Shown here: positions 47,112-59,600 of the stretch, piece after piece
How positions within the stretch are numbered: the stretch's first letter is position 1
How the letters are laid out: every line of letters starts with the position of its first letter
Origin: Marchantia polymorpha subsp. ruderalis
Taxonomy: Eukaryota; Streptophyta; Marchantiopsida; Marchantiales; Marchantiaceae
Reading direction: 5' to 3'
DNA length: 64,000 nucleotides
Assembly: GCA_037833965.1 (NCBI GenBank)
Contig: AP031358.1
Location: 18,050,001 to 18,114,000 of the forward strand
Translations under genes and position numbers: made by a program
The notes under the pieces: generated by a model
Seen by the model: the letters and a program-made list of their open reading frames with translations, nothing else
Databases searched by the model: none
Told to the model about the DNA's origin: nothing

Positions 47112-50100
47112 TTAACGACCCCTTGAACCTTGGTACCTGTTTCTATGCCCATGATGGGGTGGTCCATGATCGTAACCGGGCCCTTGAAGACCACCTGGAG
47201 CACTTGGCCCAGCATTTTGACTATTAGGCGACATAGCTTGAAACCTAAAGTCAGGGGCTGGTACTCTGCTACTGTAACCTGAAGCAGGACTTACGAACCC
47301 GCCGTGCTGCCCTCTGTAGCTTACGTCTGCTTGATATACAGGATCATATCCTCCTTGTCTTCCAGTCAGGGTTCCTTGTAGCTGATTGTTGTACATTGAG
47401 AAGGAGTTCGGGCTAGCTTGAGGTAAGACACTTACCACAGTTGGTCCTAAGTTCATTCCCATTCCCTGGACATTACTCCGGCCAACATTGCCAACATCGG
47501 GTGGCATGTTCACAGGCCCTGTAATGTGGAAAAAGTTTCCTCGGCCATCAGTAGCTATCTGGGGACCGGGGACAGGAGAGTAATTGAAGGCTGAGAAACC
47601 GCTAGCTACTTGTTGTATTGGTTCAGCTCCAGGCACTTGCAAGTGTCTGTGGATAGGTGCAACGCCGAAGGAAGAGTGTCCTTGCATCGGAATCGCTTGA
47701 TGCGGTTGTCTATCTACTATGTCCGCTTGTTCGGAGTACCAGGGGCCATCCCTCAGTTCTTCCCTTCTCATCAACGGTGCCTGATGATGGGAACCACTAG
47801 CACTTGGACCTGTTTGTGAACTTATTCTTGTTGGGGAGGTAACCCAATCCCCCCGACTTAGACCGTCGTGAAGTCTCGAGTAGGTTGATCCCAAATCATG
47901 CCCATCCCAGCCTCCAGAGTTGGATGGACGTGAGTTACTCTGAAACTTCGCTCTTCCTGCAGCTGGTCTCGATCTTCCCCTTCCTCCGTGGATCATATTT
48001 CCCGAACCTGCTGCGTGGTATCCTGACCCGTGTATGTCCATGTCCGCCACCGACGTCGCTGCAGAGTCAACTCCTTCGGCCTACCACGAGAGAACTCATA
48101 ACGAGTTTAGCAAAAAATCATTTTCCTTTAATAACTCACACATTCTATCCTGGCCTTTGCAAGCAAGATTGACTTGCTTTTCTTATTCCCTCTTTCTTAC
48201 GTGAGAGTTTCAACCGGCCACAAGGGCTTCAAACAAAATAGAATCCAACTAGGAACAGAATACACCCTAACACACAACTATTACACGCAATATATGGAAA
48301 AGACACGAAACTGAGGAGAAGAGGCACTCTAGACACTGAAGAAACATCCAATACTTACCATGCGAGGACCTCGGCTATTACCACGTCCTCTCCCCCTATC
48401 CTTTCTCTGCCATCTTCCCTTAGCTTCGGGGGGTTGAGGGTCAGATGTGTCCCACCCATGCCCGCCTGCAGCCTCCTTGCCTTCATGACCTCTCTTTCCC
48501 CTATCTCTCTGTTTTGCTGCCATTTCTTTCTCATCATCTGAAAACTCAATCTCTGCGTCCGACAGCTCCTCATCGTCGAGACCCGAAGCATCGATAGCTT
48601 TCTTGTACAAGCTGGGATTGTCCTTGAGAACAAATTCCGCAAACTCAGCAACACAAGAGACCTCGGCTCCAACCTTAGCGGACTCATGTATTTCGGAAAC
48701 CTCGTTGAAACGCACAAGATAATAAGGCTTCTTTACGGGGCCGAAGACTTCATCTACAATGCCCAGAGGTACCCTGCTTTCGCTCAGCCACAAGATGGAA
48801 CCGTCGCTCAGCACCCTGCTGTCATCGTCGCCCTCCACAACAATATTCAAGTCTACTACCTGTAAAACACGCACATGAGATTTCAATCAAGCCTTAATAA
48901 CAATAGAAGATGATAATAATTAAAATCTTGACATCTCCAATTGCTTTCTACAGTCTACACTCGTCCCAGGAAAGACGACACTAACCGAGGAAACGAGGCC
49001 GATGCGGACACACTTGTGCTGAGGTTCAAGAACGGCCTCAACCTTTGGCACCGGAGGCAAGACCTGGATAGAACATAACAAACATCAGCGAGGATACGAC
49101 GAGAGTTAACCAATGAGATAAATAATTTACAGGTGACTCTTATCTCTTTCCACCAAATTCCAAGAGACAACACCAACAATAGCTGCTTACTGCAAGTTCA
49201 TGTTTAGTGCGAGGTGGCTCGGAATCTTCTTTCACTTCCTCAGTGCTTTTGCGAATTTTCTCCTTGATTATCTTCATGTCTTCTGAATCTGAAGTAGAAG
49301 AAGATGATTCGTCGGAAGAATCTTCGGATTCAGACTCCTCTTCTTCCTCCTCTTCCTCGGACGATTCACTTTCCTCTTCGCTACTATCATCGGTAATAAC
49401 CATTCCCATGTTCGCCAAACCTTCAGAAGACAAACATCCGTCCTTCAACATTCCACCGAGCTCGCTATGATGAACTCCATACACAATCTTGGGAAATTCC
49501 ACGTCTATCGACGCAGCTTCCGGCCCTGTCTCTGGAGCAACCTGACGTGAGGAATCCAAATTCCCCACACCTGCAACAGGTTCCTCTGAAATACCGTTGT
49601 TTATGCGGCCCGTCTCAACATCTACAGATATTGGGTGAGCAACCTGTTTGGCCTCACGCATTTTGACGTCCTCGAGAGAGAGATCACTACCCATAGCCGT
49701 CATTTCTTCCTGCCTAGTTACTCCTCCTCCACCTCCATTCAGTCTCGAATTTCGGGAACCAATTCCATCCTGGTTTGTGCCTTCTTTCCCATTCGATAAT
49801 CCTTGTCTTAGAATCAGAGGCTCCCCTTCTTGAAAAATAGCGGGCTCTTCTTTCACGCGCAGCGTTTCTGCTTCCCGCGACAGAACTCCTTGGTTCGTCA
49901 GCAGGTCCGAGACTTCTTGCTTCTCTTTCAGAAGCGCGTCCATCTCTGATTGATGTTCGGAATGTTGATCCTTCTCTTCTTTAAGCTTCCAGAAATCCGC
50001 ACCGATTTTCTCTCGCCCTAGTCCCTCCGCAACATTACTGCCGTCCTCCACCCTCTTCGCCAGGCCGGTGTCCACTTTCCCCAGCCCGATGTCCGACGAG

Positions 50101-50231
50101 ACGAAAATGTCCTTCAGATCGCCGTTGCTGATGAAATCTAGCTCCGACCAAATAGGCTCCAGCATTTCCCGTTCGCCGCCGAGCGCGTCTGCGTCATCTC
50201 GATTGGCAGCGTCTCCGACGGGCTCGCCCAT
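47112..50231 (-). CDS. NAF1: H/ACA ribonucleoprotein assembly factor NAF1, four exons, complete
   Basis: NAF1 is a nuclear assembly factor that holds the place of GAR1 while box H/ACA RNPs form. These RNPs guide pseudouridylation of rRNA and snRNA. Exons (minus strand) are 50231-49191, 49063-48986, 48859-48359 and 48080-47112. All junctions are GT-AG in phase 0, giving 862 residues. The start is the ATG at 50231; an upstream in-frame TTG is ignored. Residues 1-347 are acidic and disordered-looking, ending in a Glu/Ser run (about 285-325). The Gar1/Naf1 domain is formed by exon 2 and the start of exon 3 (VLPPVPKVEAVLEPQHKCVR, LWLSESRVPLGIVDEVFGPV, PYYLVRFN). An acidic segment and an RGRGRG stretch follow. 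Residues 541-862 are a Gly/Ser/Pro-rich tail ending RNRYQGSRGR, typical of plant and fungal NAF1. No break is seen. Confidence 0.94.
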
Positions 50232-50954
50232 ACTGGTCAAGGCTGCTCGAGCTGCTGCGAGCTCCCTTCCCTCTCACGTGTCGAGAAATCAAATTCCCTC
50301 CTCGCCACGCGTCTGCTCCCGGCGCCCACCAGACATCCGGAGCTCGAACTTCGCAGGACAATCTCCGTCGGCCTCTGCCTCTTTAAAGCTCCAGACGAAT
50401 GCTCCTCTCCTCGTCCTAACGGGAACAACCACCTCACCACCTCACGTTTCGGACGGCAAAGCAGCAGCTCAAGCGACAGGCTCCAGCTCAAGCCAAAATC
50501 CTCAAATTGAATTCTTCAACTGCAACATCAGAAAGAATGTCGTCGGAGCCACGGCGCGTGTTCCTCTCGTACCGAGAATGTCGTCCTGTCTCGGAAATAT
50601 TTTGATGGACATGTTCTTTACACCAGACTGCCTCGTCGGTCCTGCATCGATGCTCGGGAGATTTCTTCTGATTGGTTGTGTTCGAGACATGCTACCGAGG
50701 AAATTCAAACTTTCCGACCATTTCGTGTGAACCGACAGACCTGTAGTTGAGGTCTACGCTTCGACCTTTCTTAGGCAGTTTTCTTAGACTGTAACTTGTT
50801 CGACCTTTCGGAGATTCCGTGCCCAATTCTAGACCAGAGTGGATTTCGGCCGAAAATTCGACATGCTCGAGATATTATTGCGGCCATTTGTCGACTGGAG
50901 TGTGGCGCTTGAATGCCGGGGACCCGGGCCTCGCAATTCGCGCGATTGAGTCTT

Positions 50955-51125
50955 GAACCCTAAACCCGTCAGAGAATTGCTTCCCGTTTGAATATGCATG
51001 AGATTCCGATTCCCCTGTCTGCAACGTTTCTGTTCCTGTTCTCTCGCAAGTCAGGCCCCTAAGCCCTCTCACGTTTTCTTCAACCCTAAACCTAAATCCT
51101 GTTTTTTTCTTGAGGGTTTTAGGGT
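50955..51125. promoter_or_regulatory. Cluster of telo-box motifs upstream of NAF1
   Basis: AACCCTAAACCC (about 50956), AACCCTAAACCTAAA (about 51082) and GGGTTTTAGGGTT (about 51114) lie 700-900 bp upstream of the NAF1 start. The telo-box AAACCCTAA is known from promoters of plant ribosomal-protein and ribosome-biogenesis genes, which fits NAF1. The distance is large for a promoter element unless a 5' UTR intron lies between. A chance or relic telomeric repeat is the alternative. Confidence 0.5.
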
Positions 51126-51349
51126 TCTCATCCTTCGATATAAATCGAAACAAGACATTCTCATTGTTTTTGTGTCTCGTAGGATCTTTCCACAATGAAA
51201 TGGATCGAATTAGTATTGATATTTTTTATAGTATATCAAATTTGAGGGTTCATTGGTTTCATTTTACAGTCCTCGGAATGCGGCTCACATGCATTTCGAT
51301 GGGATGGACTTAACCAGACATTCCTTCGAACATACCCCTTAGCAGTCTC

Positions 51350-54300
51350 ATTTATATATACCAACCCAAAAAAACCCCTAATATCAATCCCCCTTCTCCA
51401 ACTTAACGGGGTCTTTATTACAAAGGTCCTGTTATGCTCTTCGTTATATTCATCATCCCTTCTCTACTTCTTTATCACAAGAATTTCGCAAGCAACAATT
51501 GATTATAAATTCACGGAGAAATGAACAACGATAAATCTAATATTCAATGACCGAACCTGTACATGGATCATTTATGGACTTAAAAAATAATCAAATATCC
51601 ACAATTTACAAACCTTTTGACGACGTAAGTAAAAGATTCTACTTTTTGTTTGTAAATAGTTGGCCGTGACAACGTTTTACAAAGCTCATAAGTAAATCTC
51701 TTATTATAATACTCAACCTTTATGCCTAACATTGAGTAATGTGGAACTATAGATGATAATGTCATCATGTTTGCCAAAAGAGTGACATATATTAGATGTA
51801 AGGGTACTTGGCATGTTGTGTAGACTTGTTGGAGTATGAAGTGTATCAAATAACAATTATTGTTCATAGATGTAACTATTTATTTAAATTTTTTGAAGAC
51901 AATTTTAAAAATAAATAAATTATATAGATTATTACTTATTGTATCAATATGCTTCATATGTATTTACATATATATTTCATTATATTATAGTTTTCCATAA
52001 TAAATCAGACTCATGAGAACAAATATTCGATAAAATTCAAAATTATATTATGTGAATGATGTTGAATAAAGTTGAGTGCCATACATATATCATATTTACA
52101 TGAAAATTCACTACTTAAAAAGTGAAATAAGTACCTCGAATATAAATTAGTTTACAAAAAAATGATAATTGTATTTTTTCATGACAATATGTTCATATCC
52201 AAATTTAACTTAAAAAATTATATCAAAATGAACAATTATGAATACAAAGTTAATGATGAAATTATATATCATGATAATCTAAATTGAATAAAATTATTAA
52301 AATAAATTTTCAGTTAGAACTGCCTAATAGACATTGGTTATGAATTTATTGCACTTATAAACTTCAAATATGATTTTATTGAAAGGCGGATGTTGACAAA
52401 AAATATACACATAACATATAAATAATAAAAAGTGTCCAATCTAAAATATATTTTTAATCAACTTTCTAATGAATTAACAGATATAAAAAAATTCTCAATT
52501 TAACCTTGATGATAAATCATAATAGGTGCCACTTGAATTTAATTTATTCAATACAGTTAAAAATAGTTAACCAAAATGTTCAAGAATCATCTCCGACGAA
52601 ATGATCATGTTTGACTAGCATATGCAATGAAATTATTTCACATGTGTATTAAAACGATGTTCAATTCAAAGCTGAATTTGTTCACTCCAATTTTTAAAAA
52701 CTTTGTATCAAAAAATGAATTATATTCACGTAAAACATATGATAATAAAGAAGCAAGAATAGTAGAATTCCAAAGCATATAATCTGCTTACAACAGTAAT
52801 CATTGTTGTAATAATATATATTATGATTCAAATTTTTAATTAAATAATAACTTAATATTATACATTGCAAAATTATCAGAGTATAATTTAAAAATTCTCT
52901 TAATATATATTCGTAAATTTTTTATTAATTTTATTCATAATTATTATTATTACAGGTTCTTATAATCTAAGAGAATCAAACACAAACAACTTGGCAGATG
53001 AGTGAAAAAAATCACTTAAAAGTTTTGTATTATATCCTTGACTTATGTATCATCAAAATTATTAGTTATGAAAAAGATTGATATGTAAACAATGAAATAT
53101 TACACACTTTCAAATGAATTTAACTATGATTTTATTCGATTAAAAAAACCGATTAAATTATTATAAGATATAAATTAAACGTATTCATTAAATATCAAAA
53201 TATTAACAAGCGAAAATTTTGTTTAAATTAAAGCATAGTGACATATTAATGTATAAATAAGCTATTGAAATTTGCAATAATGGAGATTCTTACTTTCAAT
53301 CAATGCTTCAAAAAAATAATATTTTCAAAAATTTTTTCTAATTTGTTCTAGTATTGAATACAATGATTCACTATTTCATATCAAAATTAGACAAGTATCA
53401 AGTTAACAACTATAAAAAAAAAGGTTAGGTTAAAACTTCTTTTTATGAAAATATAAAATTAAATTAAATTCAAAAGAGCTAAAATTTATTTTGGAATGTA
53501 ATGTAGAAATATAAAATTATATATTTCTAAAAAAAAAGAAAATCTAAACTAAATTGTGTTCACTCATAAGTGAAATTGTACAAATAATTGAGGAGTGTGA
53601 GTTACGTTTTTATAATTGCAAGATTGTAAAATAATGAGCTTTCATCGTAGTTATTGTTTTATATTGTTAAAATAAGTGATGTGCAATCACACACAATTCT
53701 TTTATCATGTTTTGACTTGTTGATGTGACATTAAAACTCGCATTTTTTAAAACGGTCATAATATATTCACACTAATAAAGTGTTTAAAATGAAAATGAAC
53801 ATAAATTAATGTGATGTAATAAAAATACAAAATTTTGTTACTTTCATCTTTTCATTTAGTAATGAATGATTCAACTTATATGAAAATAGATAGTCAAATT
53901 TTGCTCGTAGAATATGATCATTTACATTTGTGTATGATGATGAGTAATCTAAATTCCAATTGAATTTATATAAATGAAAAATGGAATATTATAAATTCAA
54001 GGTAATATATTATTATTATAAATGTTAAGATTCAAGCTTTTTTTGTATTTTAAAACATATTTTTGACTATAAATTTTCATTTACTATACTTTTTGTTACT
54101 TGAATTTGCATTTCTTAATTTTCTTTACAAATTGTAATTAAAAGTATATTTAGCACTCTAATATTACTTCGCTAAAATGATTGCATGAACAAAGGTTCAA
54201 ACTTCTAGATAAAAAGCGTTTTTTCACACTTCTTACGTGAATCATTCCACACAATCTCTTATAATAAAAGTTTGAATAAGTAAAATTTCAATTTGCGAAA

Positions 54301-57300
54301 ATGTCTTTTTATAAGTTTTCTTTTATTTTTCCCAATTTCTCATTATATAGCTTAATAATCAAATGATTTATCAATTTTATAAACAGTAATATTTTTTCAA
54401 ACATTTACATACATATGAATTTCTAAATTATACCTCTCATTGATTTTTTCATTGATAAATGTTTGCATACGATTTTGTTCTTACACTCATGTTCATTATG
54501 GCAATTTTCAGATGTATAAATGAAACATACTTTCTTTATTATCGTTTTAAATTATAGTCATGAATTTAATAATGTATTTATCTAATGACAAGCTATTAAT
54601 CTTCAAATCATTAGTACTTAATATAATTTGGACGCTTGAATTAAAGAAAATTTTGAGTTGAAACTTTTTATGCAAGCAATGAACAGATTTGCAGAACTTT
54701 TAAATGCTTTAAAATATACGCAAATCTTGCAAAAACTATTATATATATCAAAGAAATTATTATTTATAGAAAAAATTTCATATTCTCGTGGTTGATTCAT
54801 CTTGTCCACCTTTCAAGTAAATCATAAAAAAAATTATTTTATGCTTAGATGGTTTGAAAGAAAACTTTTAAACATTTTAAAAGTTACCATAAAATTTGAA
54901 TTGATTTGAATTCATCCGCCAATAAAATGTCTGCATTGAAACATTAATTCTAATGATTTCAAATTTGTTAGTTATCTTTAGCCTTAACAAAGTACCAAAT
55001 CATAATACAAAGATTTTAGGAAAAAATAAAGCTTAACAAATAAATATCAGTTTAACTATCAGTTTTAAATAAATATCAGTTAAGAAAAGATTGATCTATA
55101 ACTGAAAATAATTATCAACAACAAATGCAAAAACATAATTGATTTTATCATTTCTTCATAGAATTATGATTGATATAAATCATCAAGAATTGAAAGCTGA
55201 GTTCAAGCTCAAATTGTAATAAATAGTATTATTATGAAAAATATATTCAAGAGATATCATTTTAAATCAAACAAAGAAATAAATAAATATAAAAATAAAA
55301 TGAAATATTGTTGTATAGAGTTAATATTTCACATTAAAATAACAACATTTTGAATTATATGAATTATCAATAAAGTAATGTCACATTTTAAAATCTAAAA
55401 ACATACATGAAATCTAAACGTATGATTTAATCTTATATATTAGTATTATTTTTATTATTATTAGCATTCATTACTTTGAAATGTGAATGATTGTTTTTTG
55501 AAAGTTCTAAGCAAGTATTTAAAAGATTAACAAAGAATAAGGATTGATTTACACACATTCAAAATATATTTGATTGTTTAAAAATTCTAAATGAATTTTC
55601 AGACGTTAAAATTCTGAGCTTTTTTTATAGTTATTTTGTTTTTTTTCCATTTTTTGGCATTTATCAAAGATATTAAATTGGAAAAAGAAAATATTTTGTA
55701 AGTCTTAATCTTTAATGGCAATATGTGATAACTCAAAGCATATTTTATCTTAATATTGCACAAATAATTGATTTTTGGTGAAAATTTAAAAAAATATAAT
55801 AAACTGATTTTCTCAATTTTTGCGCGACAAAATTTAGCAATTAAATAATGTTCATCCGATTGTGAAGTTATGACATAATGAAGTAAAACATTGGATTTCT
55901 TAGTTCATTATTTTCATTTGAATATAATATCAATGTGTGAACAAATATAAAGATGATAACATTTATATTTAAATTAAATGAAAATCAAATCATTTTTGTT
56001 CATAAAAAGCTATGTTTTCATTATTGATTTTTGAAGAAAACAATAAATGCATTGTAATTAGTTATATGTCAAATTAAAATATTGCTATAGTGTGTGTAAA
56101 CAAAATTGTGTATTATATTTCAACAAATAAATTCTTTTAACCTTTTCAAATAATGATTGTTTTAGAGTTAATAGCGATTGATCTTGATCCCAAATAATGA
56201 TTATTTTATTGACTTTTGAGGCACTATTTTCAAAATTAGAAAAGTACAAGCAGTTTTTATTACATCTCAAAACAAGTTGCAAATGATGGAAATGCATCAC
56301 TCTCTCACTTGCTCACTTTTTTAAGTGAGCAATTAATTGCTCACTGAAAAAAGTGATTGGTAGATGTCGTTTTACTCGTGCTTTCCCATGTATGCAATCA
56401 ACTCAGACTAATATTCATGTCAAGAATCTTGTACATATGCAGCAAAAGCCTCTGCAACCTTTAAACGTATCAAAATGTTGTCATTTACATATTCGATTGC
56501 TTGTTTGAGTCATGATAAAAAGTATTTTATATTGACTTTGTATTTTTCACCAGGTCAAAGATCAAGATCATACAATATCTTATAGTACATGTATTGCTTC
56601 TTGAAAACTTGCTAAACCGGTTTATTTGCAATCAAATTGCATAGTTGAATCAAAGTGTTACACTATGGAAGAATGATTACCAAAGTGATGTTCAATTCTA
56701 CAGCTTTCTTTTGATGTAAAAAATGACTTGATGCGATGTTTCATATCAGTTCAATCTTTTCATTTGGATAACACAAGTGCAATCATTTCAGATAAGTGCA
56801 ACATACTTGTTTGTACATCCAATGCTTTGGAGAAATGTAATTTTTTTAGTCATATACCAAGAAGCGAATCTTTGTGACAACATTTCATCAAGTTTGTCAA
56901 TCATCATAATCATATGAGAGATTATTTGTGATTGAAATATCTCACATACCATCATAATTGTGGAACATTTCTTGATTGAAATGGACTTGTTTGACATTCT
57001 TTAAAGCAATTAAATATGTTTCATTCTCATAATATTGAAGTAACGTTTTGTCTGCACTTACCAAACGAGTCACACTAGCAAATTTCATAATTGCACAAAT
57101 CAGCAAACATGCATCAATGCAAATTTGCAATCAATTGACAGAGACGGTATGCCATATTGATTCACTTTTAAAAAAAAACTGATGTGTCATAAGAACGCCG
57201 ACCTGTCATTGCAATAAACCTGGAGATATACTCCCCTAATGAATTTTAATTTTCTTCTCCCATTCCATATTATCATCTTCATTTTCATGGCCGAATTTAT

Positions 57301-59600
57301 TTATGAGCAGATTATATGAGGCCGATTTGCTCAAAAAATTCCTCGATTTTCACTTCAACACCATCATTTTGACAACGAACTTTTTTTACTCTAAATATTT
57401 GATCATTCTTCCATAACCAAAAGTTTTTGTTGTTTTGAAATTATATGTATTGGATTCAAATAGCTTGGCCAAATTGCAATTTTTTGGACGATTGCCAACT
57501 GATACTGCTGACACGTACCGATGGATTGAAGTTGAGTTTTGAAATTTTGAATCCACCTCCACCTTGCTTGAAATGTTCACATTTTTGTAGTTTTTTCTAT
57601 AGTTGGCATTTTATAGAAGGATTTTAAAGACGTTGAAAGAATCAACATACTGAATCCACTTGCTGTAGTACATCTTCATTGTGATACTGAAACACTAGGC
57701 TTTAGAAAGAAGTTCATTTGAAGATAGAAAGATAAAATCTCAAGATGCGGAATATCAACAATGGTTATACTCTCCCTTATATAGCTATCATCAAAAAGTA
57801 TAAGGAAATAAGATTTAATCCTCATCACCCATACCATTCATAGTAGATGGATGGCGTGACAAATAACCCAAACAAGCACACGGATTGATTACGTGACGGT
57901 TCAAACTAGCACACTTAATCTTTACCTAACAAGCACACGGATCACTGACGTGGTTTGTCAACTAACACACGTACTCTCTACATACCAATCGCGTTGATTG
58001 CTAAAGTTATGACTAATGCACGCTAAATTATCTATATCTTTAGCGTGCACTAGAGTCAACATTTAGAGTAACTTCTACTTTAGTTCTGACTAACTAAAGA
58101 TGATTACAGATCTAGTTTTGAAAGGTCATTAGGTTGATCAAGAACATAGAGCACGTAAATTATGGGTCCATATTTGCAAGCAACTTGTGGAAATATAATA
58201 AGATGATATTTAATATATGTTCCCACGTCATTGTACAATATAAGGAAATTGTTTGATTTGTTTCAGAATTTGATCCAACCGAATTTTAAAGTTACTACAT
58301 TTGAAAGAACAATGTAGTTGTTGTTGACGTGTCTCAATGACAATATACCGCAAAAAAGATGTTGAGCTTGACATTGTTGACGACTTAATAATCGTTGGAT
58401 GAAGTTGTGGAAAAAATTCACGACGAATCAATCGTAGAAAGTCTCAATATTCTTTTGTGATTTTCTTCGATATTGTTGAGCATTCATCCACTTTTAATTT
58501 TCACAATTTGACAACAATAATTGTTTCATTTTTAGAAATTACACGTGATAACAAATGAAGACAATAACAAATAAAAATTTATTGAACAAGAAAATATCTT
58601 CGCCATATCAATATCGTGGGAGTAGATATGAAGAGCAACTGGTTCGAGATCGTTTGTCAATTTTTTGGATGATTACGTGAAAAGAACTTATAAGACTAGT
58701 TTTTTTTAAAAAAAATTATTTTAACATTAAATAATGCAGTATTTGCTATAAATAGCAAGTTTTTGTTAAACAATTTTTTGTGAAGTACGGTATAGTAAAA
58801 GTGTTAGAGTAAGATCATAAGTTGAATTTAAAGTTGATTTTGAAAATGCAAAAATTATGTTTTGATAAATCATATTTTTATCAATGTAATGTATGCAAAT
58901 AGTAGCATAGCAAAGTTAAGCTAGTTTGATTGTTAACTAAAATTACTATCAAGTGAAGGTGTCATGAGCAAAGTTTAATTGTAGACCAAGTATAATCAAA
59001 ATGAGACAACAACTTTTTGATAAAATATACAAATGTACTCTTCACTTCCTGGTTTTCTTTATCATTTTTGTTCAATTATCACAAAGAAAATTTGAAGAAT
59101 ATAAGTGGAAATTTAAAAAAATAGCAGTGGAAATTCTACAATTTATGCTCTAAGGTTGATAATTTTTAAAATAATATCTTATTATATGTTTCTTTTATCA
59201 GTTAAATTTTATCTAATAATTTAAATTTAATATAAAAAGTCATCATTAATAAGAAAAATCAACAGGAAAGATCATTTTTTTAATGAACGAATGAATTTCA
59301 TTTTATTTGTTTAGATTTCACTCATAGGTATGTGTGAAAATAGAGTGCTACTGCAAACCATAGTTGACATTATAGAGCTAACAACAACTGGTATCTGGTA
59401 CTTAAGTGTATGTAGCTTTCGTTAAAGCATAAGCAGTCGATCGCCATTAGATTCATGTGAAACGATAGGCTTTAAGATTCTGATGTTTCTTTCAAATCAT
59501 CTGACATTGGATGCTTTTGTAGCTTATGTTTTAATATGATTGAGTACTTGCCCTTCGTTTCCCATTTAGTTACTTGTAGAGATGGATAAATATTTCCAAT
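51350..59600. other. Extremely AT-rich, gene-poor block of about 8 kb
   Basis: The sequence is mostly A and T with frequent short poly-A, poly-T and ATTA runs, and no open frame of note between 52000 and 56000. Weak coding-like remains occur at about 56800-57580 on the minus strand. Small foldbacks are at 56311-56330 (GCTCACTT and AAGTGAGC) and about 57999-58070. The composition resembles silent, mutation-eroded heterochromatin. Confidence 0.75.
57999..58070. repeat. Imperfect hairpin with an 11-bp perfect core
   Basis: TGCACGCTAAA (58017-58027) and TTTAGCGTGCA (58039-58049) pair perfectly around an 11-base loop. Pairing continues outward imperfectly (GTTATGACTAA against TAGAGTCAAC). Just upstream, a segment starting AACAAGCACACGGAT occurs twice (about 57869 and 57928). 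Confidence 0.7.
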
